Below, one piece after another: positions 52,088-61,563 of a stretch of DNA of 64,000 nt. The translations under genes were made by a program, and so were the position numbers. The notes under the pieces were generated by a model that saw nothing but the letters and a program-made list of their open reading frames with translations, did no database searches and was not told the origin of the DNA. The stretch lies in assembly GCF_000711885.1 (NCBI RefSeq), contig NZ_JONK01000018.1, positions 47,742-111,741 on the forward strand, written 5' to 3'. The stretch is from Chromobacterium haemolyticum DSM 19808 (GTDB lineage Bacteria > Pseudomonadota > Gammaproteobacteria > Burkholderiales > Chromobacteriaceae). Every line of letters begins with the position of its first letter. The stretch's first letter is position 1.

Positions 52088-53704
52088 TTATTGATGGATG
52101 TCGGCGCGGTGCGTCTCCTTCAAGCCCAACAGGCAGACCACGAAACTGACGCTGTAGACGATGACCGGATACCACAGGCCGTAGAGGATGTCGCCGGTGT
52201 AGACCACCAGCGAGAACGCCACGGTGGGGAACAGGCCGCCTATCCAGCCGTTGCCGATGTGATAGGGCAGCGACATCGAGGTATAGCGGATGCGAGTGGG
52301 GAACAGCTCCACCATGGTGGCGGCCAGCGGGCCGTAGACCATGGCGGCGATCAGGCTGAGCAGCACCAGCACCGCTATCACCATCGGGTAGTGGATCTTG
52401 TCCGGGTCGGCCTTGTCCGGGTAGCCGGCCTGTTTCAGCGCGGCCAGCAGCGCGGCCTTGTCGAAGCCGGTCAGCGTCTGTCCGCCCACCTTGATCTGGG
52501 TTTCGCCGCCGGCGGGCGCGGCTTCACGCTGGTAGGGCACGCCGTTCTTGGCCAGCAAGGCCTTGGCCTGGTCACAGCTGGTGTTGAGTTTGGCCTTGCC
52601 CACCGGATCAAACTGGAAACGGCAGCTGGCCGGGTCCGCCACCACCACCACCGGCGCCTGGCGCGCGGCGTTGGCGATGTCCGGGCTGGCGTAGGCGGTC
52701 AGCCATTTGAAGGCGGGAAAGGTCAGCAGAGCCGCTAGCAGCAGGCCGGTCAACATCACCGGCTTGCGGCCGATCCGGTCGGACAGGTAGCCGAAGTACA
52801 GAAATAGCGGGGCGGCGATCAGCAGGGAAACCACCAGCAACTGGGTGGCGATCTGGGAGTCGACCTTGAGGATTTGGGTGAGGAAGAACAGCGAATAGAA
52901 CTGCGCGCAGTAGAAAGTGACCGCCTGGCCGCCGTTGATGCCGAACAGGGCGGTGAGCACGATGCGCAGGTTTTTCCAGTTGGTGAAGGATTCGGTCAGC
53001 GGCGCCTTGGAGTGCTTGCCCTCGGCCTTCATTTTCAGGAAGGCCGGCGACTCGTGCATCGACAGCCGTATCCAGGTGGAGATGGCCAGCAGCGCCAGCG
53101 ACAGCAGGAAGGGCAAGCGCCAGCCCCAGTCGTCGAAAGCCGGGCCGGTGAGTTTGCGGCAGGCCAGGATCACCAGCAGGGACAGCAGCAGGCCGGCAGT
53201 GGCGGTGACCTGGATCCAGCTGGTGTAAGCGCCGCGTTTGTGGTCCGGCGCGTGCTCGGCCACGTAGATGGCCGCGCCGCCGTATTCGCCGCCTATCGCC
53301 AGGCCCTGCAACATGCGCAGCACCACCAGCAGGATGGGCGCGGCGATGCCTATGCTGGCGTAGCCGGGCAGCAGGCCCACCAAGAAGGTGGAGACGCCCA
53401 TGATCAGGATGGTGGCGAGAAAGGTGTATTTGCGGCCTATCATGTCGCCCAGCCGGCCGAACAGCAGCGCGCCGAACGGCCGCACCAGGAAGCCGGCGGC
53501 GAAGGTCATCAGCGCGAAGATGAAGGCGGTGGTTTCATTGACGCCGGCGAAGAACTGTTTACTGATCACCGCGGCCAGCGCGCCGTACAGGAAAAAGTCG
53601 TACCACTCGAAAACGGTGCCCAGCGACGAGGCGAAGATCACTTTGCGCTCGGAGCTGCTGATCGTGTGTCCCGCCGTGGCGGCGGGCGTCAGGGTGCTGC
53701 TCAT
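52088..53704 (-). CDS. MFS transporter, metabolite:H+ symporter (MHS) family
   Basis: A 538-residue, 12-helix symporter. MHS signatures are GTVFEWYDFFLYG in helix 1, FLVRPFGALLFGRLGDMIGR between helices 2 and 3, and LQGLAIGGEYGGAAIYVAEH. An unusual ~95-residue hydrophilic insertion (SPDIANAARQAPVVVVADPA to DPDKIHYP) interrupts the C-terminal half and should face the periplasm; it contains two Cys. Family substrates include proline, betaine, citrate and shikimate. It lies 93 bp downstream of the GMC oxidoreductase gene. Confidence 0.9.
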   Translation of the reverse strand: MSSTLTPAATAGHTISSSERKVIFASSLGTVFEWYDFFLYGALAAVISKQFFAGVNETTAFIFALMTFAAGFLVRPFGALLFGRLGDMIGRKYTFLATILIMGVSTFLVGLLPGYASIGIAAPILLVVLRMLQGLAIGGEYGGAAIYVAEHAPDHKRGAYTSWIQVTATAGLLLSLLVILACRKLTGPAFDDWGWRLPFLLSLALLAISTWIRLSMHESPAFLKMKAEGKHSKAPLTESFTNWKNLRIVLTALFGINGGQAVTFYCAQFYSLFFLTQILKVDSQIATQLLVVSLLIAAPLFLYFGYLSDRIGRKPVMLTGLLLAALLTFPAFKWLTAYASPDIANAARQAPVVVVADPASCRFQFDPVGKAKLNTSCDQAKALLAKNGVPYQREAAPAGGETQIKVGGQTLTGFDKAALLAALKQAGYPDKADPDKIHYPMVIAVLVLLSLIAAMVYGPLAATMVELFPTRIRYTSMSLPYHIGNGWIGGLFPTVAFSLVVYTGDILYGLWYPVIVYSVSFVVCLLGLKETHRADIHQ

Positions 53705-53797
53705 GGTGCTGTCTCCTCTTGGTGTGGCTTTGCGACAAGTTGTGGGTCGGGAAGTGGGCTTCCTCTGTTTGGGTGGGCCGATGTTGCGCAGCGCCGC

Positions 53798-55414
53798 TCA
53801 GTCCGGCGCGGGGCGGTCTTGCAAAATCATGCGGGAGGCTTTCTCCGCGATCATCAGCGTGGGCGAATTGGTGTTGCCCGAGGTGATGGAGGGCATGATG
53901 GAGGCGTCCGCCACTCTTAATCCGGATAGTCCGTGAACGCGCAGTCTGGCATCGACCACCGCATCGGTATCCTGTCCCATTTTGCAGGTGCCTACCGGAT
54001 GGAAAATGGTGGTGCCGATGCGGCCGGCGGCGGCGGCCAGTTCCTCGTCGCTCTGGGCGGCGAGGCCGGGCAGGTATTCCTCCGGCCGGTAGCGCGTGAG
54101 CGCCGGCGCGGCGACGATGCGTCGGGTCAGCCGCAGCGCGGCCACCGCGACGGCGCGATCCTGCGGGTGGCTGAGATAGTTGGGCTGGATCAGCGGCGCG
54201 GCATCCAGCCCCGCGCCTCCGATGGCGACCCGGCCGCGGCTGAGCGGGCGTAGATCGCATACCGAGGCGGTGAAGGCGGGGAAGGGGTGCAGCGGTTCGC
54301 CGAAGCGTTCCAGCGACAGCGGTTGCACATGGTATTCCAGGTTGGCGCGCGGCTGTTCCGGGCCGGATTTGGCGAAGGCGCCCAGCTGACTGGGGGCCAT
54401 CGCCAGCGGTCCGCTGCGCCGCCACAGGTATTCCCAGCCCATGGCCAGCTTGCCGGTCCAGCTATTGGCCAGCTGGTTCAGCGTGCGCGCGCCGCTGACC
54501 TTGAACACCATGCGCAGTTGCAGATGGTCTTGCAGGTTGGCGCCGACACCGGGCAGCGCATGACGCACGGCGACGCCGTGTTCTTGCAGCAGCGCGGCGG
54601 GGCCGATGCCGCTGCGCTGCAACAAAAGCGGGGAGCCGACGGCACCGGCGGCCAGGATGATTTCGCCGCGGCAGCGCGCTTGCCAGCGCTGCCGCTGTTG
54701 CAGGAATGCAATACCGATGGCGCGGCCGTCCTCCAGCAGCAAGGTTTCCGCCTCGGCATGGGTCAGTACAGTGAGGTTGGGGCGCTGGCGCGCGGGGCGT
54801 AGAAAGGCTTTGGCGGTGTTCCAGCGCAGCCCGCCCCGTTGGTTGACTTCGAAATAGCCGCAGCCGGCGTTGTCCCCGCGATTGAAGTCGTCCACTGGGG
54901 CGATGCCGCTCTGCTCCGCCGCGTCGCGGAAAGCGTCCAGAATCTCCCAGGACAGCCGCTGCCGTTCCACCCGCCATTCGCCGCCGTGGCCGTGCTGGGC
55001 GCGGGCGCTGTCGAAGTGGTCCTCCATGCGCAAAAAGTCCGGCAGCACTTCGTCCCAACTCCAGCCGGGGCAGCCCTGGGCCGCCCAGCCGTCGTAGTCC
55101 GCGGCCTGGCCGCGCATATAGATCATGCCGTTGATCGAGGAGCAGCCGCCCAGCACTTTGCCGCGCGGGTAGTTGAGGCTGCGCCCGCCAAGGCCGGGCT
55201 CGGGCGCGGTGCGCAGGCACCAGTCGGTGCGCGGATTGCCGATGCAGTAGAGGTAGCCCACCGGGATGTGTATCCAGGGGTAGTTGTCCTCGCCGCCGGC
55301 TTCCAGTAGCAGCACGCGGAGCCGCGGATTGCGCGACAGGCGGTTGGCCAGCAGGCAACCGGCGCTGCCCGCGCCGACGATGATGTAGTCGAATGTCTCC
55401 GCCAATACCTGCAT
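53798..55414 (-). CDS. GMC oxidoreductase (choline dehydrogenase-like)
   Basis: FAD-dependent alcohol dehydrogenase of 538 residues. N-terminal dinucleotide fold DYIIVGAGSAGCLLANRLSR, GMC signature 1 YPRGKVLGGCSSINGMIYMR, signature 2 region GSPLLLQRSGIGP, and the active-site His-Asn pair in IFHPVGTCKMGQD and ITSGNTNSPTLMIAEKA. The start was set at ATG 55414 with AGGA 9 bp upstream; the open frame extends 141 residues further into the divergent LysR gene without support. The substrate may be choline or another primary alcohol, imported by the MHS transporter. Confidence 0.9.
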   Translation of the reverse strand: MQVLAETFDYIIVGAGSAGCLLANRLSRNPRLRVLLLEAGGEDNYPWIHIPVGYLYCIGNPRTDWCLRTAPEPGLGGRSLNYPRGKVLGGCSSINGMIYMRGQAADYDGWAAQGCPGWSWDEVLPDFLRMEDHFDSARAQHGHGGEWRVERQRLSWEILDAFRDAAEQSGIAPVDDFNRGDNAGCGYFEVNQRGGLRWNTAKAFLRPARQRPNLTVLTHAEAETLLLEDGRAIGIAFLQQRQRWQARCRGEIILAAGAVGSPLLLQRSGIGPAALLQEHGVAVRHALPGVGANLQDHLQLRMVFKVSGARTLNQLANSWTGKLAMGWEYLWRRSGPLAMAPSQLGAFAKSGPEQPRANLEYHVQPLSLERFGEPLHPFPAFTASVCDLRPLSRGRVAIGGAGLDAAPLIQPNYLSHPQDRAVAVAALRLTRRIVAAPALTRYRPEEYLPGLAAQSDEELAAAAGRIGTTIFHPVGTCKMGQDTDAVVDARLRVHGLSGLRVADASIMPSITSGNTNSPTLMIAEKASRMILQDRPAPD

Positions 55415-55496
55415 GCCGCGCTTTCCTATGACGTCAGTATCGCCACCATATAAGATCAAGCCGGGCCGGACTGGGAATAGCCAGAGCGGAACAATG

Positions 55497-55516
55497 GCTG
55501 TTAGTTTTCTAACAGC
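55497..55516. promoter_or_regulatory. Perfect dyad between LysR and GMC genes, candidate LysR operator
   Basis: GCTGTTAG-TTTT-CTAACAGC, a perfect 8-bp inverted repeat with a 4-bp centre. It is 82 bp from the GMC start and 60 bp from the LysR start, the usual place for autoregulation plus activation of a divergent target. The form is compatible with a LysR T-N11-A box. Confidence 0.55.
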
Positions 55517-55576
55517 GGTGCAGTTGAAGCTTGCCATCGTTGTGTGCAAGCGCACCATAAACGCGAGGAGGGTGCA

Positions 55577-56500
55577 ATGTTCGACTGGAACGACATCCGT
55601 TATTTTCTGGCCTTGCAGCGCAGCGGCAAACTGCTGGCGGCGGCCCGGCAACTGCGTACCACCCATGCGACAGTGGCCAGGCATATCGAGCAGTTGGAGC
55701 GGCAGTTGGGCCAGCCGTTGTTTGTGCAGCAGCCGGACGGATATCAGTTGACCGCGGCCGGCCGGCAGCTGCTGCCGCTGGCGGAGCAACTGGAAAACAC
55801 CGCGTCCCGGATGCAGGACGAGGCGAGGGTGGGGCATGTGGAGGTGGCCGGCCTGGTGCGCTTGGGCGCGCCGGAAGGCTTGGGTTCCTTATTCCTGTCG
55901 CGGCACTTGCCGCGGCTGATAGCGCGCTATCCGGCGCTGGAGATCGACCTAGTGTCGGTGCCGCGCTTCGTCAGCATCACCAACCGCGAGGTGGACATCG
56001 CCATCGCGCTGGAGCGGCCGCAGGCCAATATGGTGGTGACGCGCAAGCTGACCGATTACTGCCTGGGCTTGTACGCGACACCGACCTATCTGGACGCGCA
56101 TGAGCCCATTCGCGAGCGCGAGGACCTGGCCGGGCATCCCATCGTCGGCTATGTCGACGACTTGCTGTTCTCGCGCGAACTGATGTTTCACCGCGGTCTG
56201 TGCCGCAACCCGCTGATTAATCTGCGCTGCACCAGCGTGGTGGGCCAGCAGCAGGCGGCGCTGGCCGACGGCGGCATTGCGGTGCTACCGTATTACCTGA
56301 CCTACGACGACGCGCGGCTGCGTCAACTACTGCCGGAGCTGCGCATCATCCGCTCGTACTGGATCAGCGGCCGCAGCGACATCCGCCGCACGCTGCGCTA
56401 TCGCGTGGTGTGGGATTTCGTGGTGGATGTGTGCCAGAGCATGCAATGGCTGCTGTTGCAACAGCCAACTCAGCAAAACGAATCAATCGATGCGGGATAA
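55577..56500 (+). CDS. LysR-family transcriptional regulator (of the GMC/MHS genes)
   Basis: A 307-residue regulator. Winged helix: FLALQRSGKLLAAARQLRTT then HATVARHIEQLERQLGQPLF. Effector domain from residue ~90 (GLVRLGAPEGLGSLFLSRHL; VSVPRFVSITNREVDIAIAL). ATG 55577 has GAGGAGGG upstream. It is divergent from the GMC oxidoreductase gene and presumably responds to its substrate. Confidence 0.92.
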   Translation: MFDWNDIRYFLALQRSGKLLAAARQLRTTHATVARHIEQLERQLGQPLFVQQPDGYQLTAAGRQLLPLAEQLENTASRMQDEARVGHVEVAGLVRLGAPEGLGSLFLSRHLPRLIARYPALEIDLVSVPRFVSITNREVDIAIALERPQANMVVTRKLTDYCLGLYATPTYLDAHEPIREREDLAGHPIVGYVDDLLFSRELMFHRGLCRNPLINLRCTSVVGQQQAALADGGIAVLPYYLTYDDARLRQLLPELRIIRSYWISGRSDIRRTLRYRVVWDFVVDVCQSMQWLLLQQPTQQNESIDAG

Positions 56501-56509
56501 GCTCACTTC

Positions 56510-57373
56510 ATGAGAACGCTCTATCGCAACGGCGGCCCGGATTCGCCGTATTTATGGCGGATGCTGCGGGTGCTGGACTACCTGTGGCGCCATCTGGATG
56601 GGCCGGTGCCGCTGGAAAGGTTGGCGGAGGAGGCTTGCTTGTCGCCCTTTCACTTTCACCGCGTGTATCGCGGCCTGATGGCCGAAACGGTGGGGGAGAC
56701 CCGGCAGCGGCTGTTGCTGCATCGCGCGGCCGGGCAGTTGGACGGCGGCTCGCTCCCTTTGTCGAGGGTGGCGGCGCGCGCCGGCTACGGCGGCACCGCG
56801 GCTTTCGTCCGGGCCTTCGCCAGGGCTTACGGCGAGAGTCCGGGCCGCTATCGCCAGCGCAGAGCGTTCATTTCTAGGCAAGACTGGGAGACCGTTATGC
56901 ATGAAGTGACATTGCTCAAGCAGGATAAGGGGCTGAAGGTGCTGATGCGCCGCCATGTCGGCAGTTATATGGAGATCGGCCAAGCCTTTGGCGCTTTGCA
57001 GGCCATCAGTCCGGGTTGCGCAGTCGGCGACGCGCCAGGTCGCGTATTCGGCATGTATCTGGATGATGCGGAACAAACGGAGGAAGCCAAGCTGCGCTCC
57101 ATCGCCTGCGTGACTGTGCCGGATTCCTGGCAGGAGCGGCCGCTGCCGGATGGGTTTGAATGGGGGGAGATTCCCGCCGGGGAGTACGCTTGCGTGACGC
57201 ACCTGGGACCGTACGCGGAGCTGTCCACGGTCTGGTCCTGGTTGTACCGGCACTGGCTGCCCGGCAGCGGGCGCGCGCTTGGCGGCGTGCCGTGCGTGGA
57301 AGAGTATTTGAATTCGCCTTACGACAATCCGCCCACAGCCTTGCGCACGCGGCTGATGTTGTCGCTGGCCTGA
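56510..57373 (+). CDS. AraC-family regulator with GyrI-like effector domain
   Basis: A 287-residue regulator. Residues ~15-115 hold two HTH motifs (LERLAEEACLSPFHFHRVYR and LSRVAARAGYGGTAAFVRAF), unusual in being N-terminal. Residues ~125-287 form a SbmC/GyrI-like small-molecule-binding domain (VLMRRHVGSYMEIGQAFGAL; YACVTHLGPYAELSTVWSWL). It is related to the Rob/SoxS-GyrI type of drug or stress sensors. It starts 9 bp after the LysR gene. The target genes are not evident. Confidence 0.9.
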   Translation: MRTLYRNGGPDSPYLWRMLRVLDYLWRHLDGPVPLERLAEEACLSPFHFHRVYRGLMAETVGETRQRLLLHRAAGQLDGGSLPLSRVAARAGYGGTAAFVRAFARAYGESPGRYRQRRAFISRQDWETVMHEVTLLKQDKGLKVLMRRHVGSYMEIGQAFGALQAISPGCAVGDAPGRVFGMYLDDAEQTEEAKLRSIACVTVPDSWQERPLPDGFEWGEIPAGEYACVTHLGPYAELSTVWSWLYRHWLPGSGRALGGVPCVEEYLNSPYDNPPTALRTRLMLSLA

Positions 57374-57394
57374 CCGCGCTTGCGGTTCAACCAT

Positions 57395-57425
57395 GAAAAA
57401 ACCCGCGCCGTTTGGCGCGGGTTTT
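57395..57425. terminator. Terminator after the AraC-GyrI gene
   Basis: Stem AACCCGCGCC / GGCGCGGGTT with a GTTT loop and flanking A and T runs. Bidirectional in form. Confidence 0.88.
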
Positions 57426-57444
57426 GCCGTAAAGGACGACCCTA

Positions 57445-57585
57445 GAGCGTACTTACGATCTTGCGAGCTAGAGCGAGACAAGGCGAAAACAACTGAGAAA
57501 GCGGAATGTACATGGAGCACATGAGCATTTCGAAGTTGTTTTCAACGCCGTATCGCCGACGGCGCAGCAGATCGTAAACAGATTC
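57445..57585 (+). mobile_element. MITE-1 copy 11 (141 bp), on the guaB stop codon
   Basis: It starts GAGCGTACTTACGATC and ends GATCGTAAACAGATTC. Flanks are CTA (57442-57444) and TTA (57586-57588); TTA is the reverse complement of the guaB stop codon. Internal sequence as in the other copies. Confidence 0.92.
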
Positions 57586-59049
57586 TTAGCGGGATACGTG
57601 GTAGTTCGGCGCTTCCTTGGTGATCTGCACGTCGTGGACGTGAGACTCCTGGATGCCGGCGGAGGTGATTTCCACGAATTCCGCTTTGGCGTGCATGTCG
57701 GCGATGGTGGCGCAGCCAAGGTAGCCCATCGAGGAGCGCAGGCCGCCCACCAACTGGTGGATCACCTGGCCGATGGAGCCCTTGTACGGCACGCGGCCTT
57801 CGATGCCTTCCGGCACCAGCTTTTCCACATTGCCTTCGTTGTCCTGGAAGTAGCGGTCGGACGAGCCCTGGCTCATCGCGCCCAGGCTGCCCATGCCGCG
57901 GTAGGACTTGTAGGAGCGGCCCTGGAACAGCTCGACTTCGCCGGGGGCTTCCTCGGTGCCGGCGAACATGCCGCCCAGCATCACGCAGTTGCCGCCTGCG
58001 GCCAGCGCCTTGGAGATGTCGCCGGAGAAGCGGATGCCGCCGTCGGCGATCATCGGCACGCCGGTGCCTTTCAGCGCCTCGGATACATTGTGGATGGCGG
58101 TCAGCTGCGGCACGCCCACGCCGGCTACGATGCGGGTGGTGCAGATGGAGCCGGGGCCGATGCCGACCTTGACGCCGTCGGCGCCGGCGTCAACCAGCGC
58201 CATCGCGGCGGCGGCGGTGGCGATGTTGCCGCCGATCACGTCCACTTGCGGGAAATTCTTCTTCACCCAACGCACGCGCTCAATCACGCCCTGGCTGTGG
58301 CCGTGGGCGGTATCGACCACGATCACGTCCACGCCGGCCTTCACCAGCGCGATCACGCGCTCTTCGGTGTCTCCGCCGGTGCCGACGGCCGCGCCCACGC
58401 GCAGACGGCCTTGGCTGTCTTTATTGGCGTTGGGGTGCTCGCTGGTCTTGATGATGTCCTTGACCGTGATCAGGCCCTTCAACTCCCAGGCGTCGTTGAT
58501 CACCAGCACGCGCTCTAGGCGGTGGGTATGCATCAACTCGCGGGCCTCGTCGATGCTGGCGCCTTCCTTGACGGTGATCAGACGCTCGCGCGGGGTCATG
58601 ATGGAGCCGACGGTCTGGTCCAGGCGGGTCTCGAAGCGCAGGTCGCGGTTGGTGACGATGCCGACCACCTTGCCGTTTTCGATCACCGGCAGGCCGGAAA
58701 TCTTGTGGTGGCGGGTCAGCAGCACCAAGTCGCGCACCAGCATGTCCGGGGCGATGGTGATGGGATCCTTGACCACGCCGCTTTCATGGCGTTTCACCTT
58801 GGACACTTCGCTGGCTTGTTTCGCGGGGTCCATGTTTTTGTGCACGATGCCGATACCGCCTTCTTGAGCCATGGCGATGGCAAGACGGGCTTCGGTCACC
58901 GTGTCCATGGCGGCGGACACCAAGGGCAGGTTCAGGGTGATGTTGCGGGTAAGCTTGGTGGAGAGGACTACGTCGCGCGGCAGAACTTCAGAGTGGGCCG
59001 GGACGAGGAGAACGTCGTCGAAAGTATAGGCTTTCTCGATGATACGCAT
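57586..59049 (-). CDS. guaB: Inosine-5'-monophosphate dehydrogenase
   Basis: First committed step of GMP synthesis, IMP to XMP with NAD. The 487 residues have the TIM barrel split by two CBS domains (~95-205: [40 protein letters not shown]). The catalytic loop Cys is in [18 protein letters not shown] and the flap in the C-terminal part. ATG 59049 ([18 protein letters not shown]) follows AAAGGA. guaA does not follow in this window, although the two are often adjacent; a MITE-1 and the convergent AraC gene lie there instead. Confidence 0.97.
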   Translation of the reverse strand: MRIIEKAYTFDDVLLVPAHSEVLPRDVVLSTKLTRNITLNLPLVSAAMDTVTEARLAIAMAQEGGIGIVHKNMDPAKQASEVSKVKRHESGVVKDPITIAPDMLVRDLVLLTRHHKISGLPVIENGKVVGIVTNRDLRFETRLDQTVGSIMTPRERLITVKEGASIDEARELMHTHRLERVLVINDAWELKGLITVKDIIKTSEHPNANKDSQGRLRVGAAVGTGGDTEERVIALVKAGVDVIVVDTAHGHSQGVIERVRWVKKNFPQVDVIGGNIATAAAAMALVDAGADGVKVGIGPGSICTTRIVAGVGVPQLTAIHNVSEALKGTGVPMIADGGIRFSGDISKALAAGGNCVMLGGMFAGTEEAPGEVELFQGRSYKSYRGMGSLGAMSQGSSDRYFQDNEGNVEKLVPEGIEGRVPYKGSIGQVIHQLVGGLRSSMGYLGCATIADMHAKAEFVEITSAGIQESHVHDVQITKEAPNYHVSR

Positions 59050-59142
59050 CTTGGCGTTTCCTTTGCGGCAAAGCGGCATTATACCGAGGCATTGCCGCTA
59101 TTGCAAAAAAACGGGCTTTCCGCCCGCAACCCTGTTACCTTT

Positions 59143-59171
59143 TTGCCGACCGGCCGCGCAGGCCTTACAAT
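59143..59171 (+). promoter_or_regulatory. Promoter of the DUF4124/uvrC operon
   Basis: TTGCCG (59143-59148), 17-bp spacer, TACAAT (59166-59171), 39 bp before the start of the DUF4124 gene. Sigma-70-like. Confidence 0.5.
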
Positions 59172-59210
59172 TTGAGTATCTGCAGCGCAATTCGGGTCAG
59201 GGAGTCGATG

Positions 59211-59645
59211 ATGAAGTCAACCTTAGTATGGACCTTTTTGCTGGCTTTGCTGGGCTCCGCCGCCGCCAGCGCGGAAGTCTATGTATGGAAGGACGAGGCC
59301 GGAAAAACCGTGTACTCGGATCAGCCGCCGCCCAGCGTCAACGCCCGCCGCATGAATACGCGCGCGCCGGCGCCCGCCTCGGCGCCGGTCAAGGAAAGCA
59401 AAAAGGCCGCGGACAAGGACGCGAGCGGGGAAAACGCCAGGATCGCCGCGGAGAACGCCAAGGTCGCGGAGGCCAACGCCAAGATCCGCGAGCAGAATTG
59501 CCAGAACGCCCGCACTCAACTGGCCACGGTGCAGATCAATAGCCGCATCCGCATGCCGGGTTCCAATGCGCTGGCCTCGGACGCCCAGCGCAATGAACTG
59601 ATCGCCCAGGCGCAGGCCAATGTGCAGATCTGGTGTGGAAAATAA
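59211..59645 (+). CDS. DUF4124 domain periplasmic protein
   Basis: A 144-residue exported protein. Signal peptide MKSTLVWTFLLALLGSAAAS, then the DUF4124 motif EVYVWKDEAGKTVYSDQPPP. After that comes a charged, Ala/Lys-rich coiled-coil-like segment (ARIAAENAKVAEANAKIREQ) and a C-terminal part with two Cys. ATG 59211 has GGAG 6 bp upstream; 59208 is an alternative. Its TAA is directly followed by the GTG of uvrC. Function unknown. Confidence 0.85.
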   Translation: MKSTLVWTFLLALLGSAAASAEVYVWKDEAGKTVYSDQPPPSVNARRMNTRAPAPASAPVKESKKAADKDASGENARIAAENAKVAEANAKIREQNCQNARTQLATVQINSRIRMPGSNALASDAQRNELIAQAQANVQIWCGK

Positions 59646-61451
59646 GTGGCGAAAACGGTTTTTGACTACAAGGCGGTATTGGTTTCCCTACCCAATCTGC
59701 CCGGCGTGTATCGAATGCTCGACGCGTCGGGCAGCGTGCTTTATGTCGGCAAAGCCATCGATTTGAAACGGCGGGTCAGTTCCTACTTTCAGAAGAACGA
59801 CCAGTCGCCGCGCATCCAGCTGATGGTGCGCCAGATCGCCGATATTGAAACCACGGTTACGCGCTCCGAAGCGGAAGCGCTGATCCTGGAAAACAATCTG
59901 ATCAAGGCATTGACGCCGCGTTACAACATTCTGTTTCGCGACGACAAGTCCTATCCCTATCTGATGTTGACCGGCCACGCCTTTCCGCAGATGGCCTATT
60001 ACCGCGGCGACCCCAAGCGTCCGAACCAGTATTTCGGCCCGTATCCCAACGGCTACGCGGTGCGCGAGAGCATCCAGATCCTGCAAAAAGTGTTCCGGCT
60101 TCGCACCTGCGAAGACGCGGTGTTCGCCAACCGTTCCCGCCCCTGTTTGCTGTATCAGATCAAGCGCTGTTCCGGGCCTTGCGTTGATCATGTCTCCAAG
60201 GAAGACTACGCGCGCGACGTGGCCAGCGCGGTGGCTTTCCTGCAAGGCCGCCAGAGCGAGCTGATCGACGGTTTGACCCAGCGCATGATGGCAGCGGCCG
60301 AGGCGATGGAGTTCGAGCAGGCGGCGGAGCTGCGAGACCAGATTCAGGCGCTGGCGCGGGTGCAGGAGAAGCAGTTCGTTTCCAGCAACTCCAGCCAGCA
60401 AGATTGCGACGTGGTGGCCGCGGTACAGCGGGAAGGCATGCTTTGCGTCAATCTGGTGATGATTCGCGGCGGCCGTCATTTGGGCGACAAAAGCTTTTTC
60501 CCGGTCAGCGGGGAGGAGGGCGAACTGGCGGACAGCCTGGAGGCCTTCCTGGCCCAGCATTATCTGGGCGCGCCCTTGCCGCCGGCCATCATCATCAACG
60601 GCGAAATTTCCGATACCTTGCGTCAGCACCTGGAGCGGCAAGCCGAGCGCAAGCTGGCCATCGCCAGCAACCCCATAGGGGAGCGGCGGGTATGGCTGGA
60701 AATGGCGGAAAAGAACGCCGAGCTGGCCATCATGCAGCGGGCCAACAGCAAAGCCACCCAGAACCAGCGGCTGGCCCAGCTCAACGAGGTATTGGAGTTG
60801 GAGGGCGCCGGCCGCTTTGAATGCTTCGATATCAGTCACACCATGGGAGAAGCCACGGTGGCTTCCTGCGTGATCTACGATAAGGGCGCGATGCAGCCAA
60901 GCGAATACCGGCGCTACAATATTGAAACCGCCAAGCCCGGCGACGATTACGCCGCGATGCGCGAAGTTCTGTCACGTCGCTACGGCAAGCTGGCGGCGGG
61001 AGAGGGCAAGTTGCCGGATGCTGTGTTCATCGACGGCGGCAAAGGGCAGGTGGGCGTGGCCTTGGAGGTGTTCGCCGAAATCGGCCTGAACCTGCCCATC
61101 GTCGGCATCGCCAAGGGCGAAGAGCGCAAGCCGGGCCTGGAAACGTTGATCCTGCCGTATCTGGACAAGAGCCTGCAGTTGAGGCAGGACCATCCTGCGC
61201 TGCATTTGATCCAGACGGTGCGCGACGAGGCCCACCGCTTCGCTATCACCGGCCACCGCGCGCGGCGCGCCAAGGCGCGCACCGCGTCCACATTGGAGGA
61301 GATTCCGGGGGTGGGGGCCAAGCGGCGGCAACAGCTGCTGATGCGTTTTGGCGGCCTGCGCGGCGTGGCCGCCGCCAGCATGGACGACCTGGCTCAGGTG
61401 GACGGCATCAGTCGCACGCTGGCGGAGAAGATTTACAACGCGCTGCATTGA
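59646..61451 (+). CDS. uvrC: Excinuclease ABC subunit C
   Basis: Nucleotide-excision-repair nuclease making both incisions with UvrB. The 601 residues comprise the GIY-YIG domain ([20 protein letters not shown] near the N-terminus), a UVR motif ([20 protein letters not shown] then ELRDQI) around residue 210, the RNase-H-like nuclease region ([36 protein letters not shown]) and a C-terminal HhH pair ([37 protein letters not shown]). The start is GTG 59646, directly after the previous stop. Confidence 0.97.
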   Translation: MAKTVFDYKAVLVSLPNLPGVYRMLDASGSVLYVGKAIDLKRRVSSYFQKNDQSPRIQLMVRQIADIETTVTRSEAEALILENNLIKALTPRYNILFRDDKSYPYLMLTGHAFPQMAYYRGDPKRPNQYFGPYPNGYAVRESIQILQKVFRLRTCEDAVFANRSRPCLLYQIKRCSGPCVDHVSKEDYARDVASAVAFLQGRQSELIDGLTQRMMAAAEAMEFEQAAELRDQIQALARVQEKQFVSSNSSQQDCDVVAAVQREGMLCVNLVMIRGGRHLGDKSFFPVSGEEGELADSLEAFLAQHYLGAPLPPAIIINGEISDTLRQHLERQAERKLAIASNPIGERRVWLEMAEKNAELAIMQRANSKATQNQRLAQLNEVLELEGAGRFECFDISHTMGEATVASCVIYDKGAMQPSEYRRYNIETAKPGDDYAAMREVLSRRYGKLAAGEGKLPDAVFIDGGKGQVGVALEVFAEIGLNLPIVGIAKGEERKPGLETLILPYLDKSLQLRQDHPALHLIQTVRDEAHRFAITGHRARRAKARTASTLEEIPGVGAKRRQQLLMRFGGLRGVAAASMDDLAQVDGISRTLAEKIYNALH

Positions 61452-61563
61452 TTGCCGGCGCGCCATCGTTTATACACTGTAACCATCGCTGTGCGTCCCG
61501 TTGTGGCTTGGGGCGAGCGCGCAGTTTTTGACCGAGCCGCAAACAATAAGATTACTGACACCG

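Noticed and set aside
55415..55837. 141-residue upstream extension of the GMC oxidoreductase frame
   Set aside because: It overlaps the divergent LysR gene and its codon pattern is that of an antisense shadow; the FAD-binding motif starts just after ATG 55414.
6849..57585. The dispersed 140-bp repeats as a CRISPR array or as REP/BIME units
   Set aside because: They are scattered, not tandem, have inverted ends and TNA flanks, and are much longer than REP units; they behave as MITEs.
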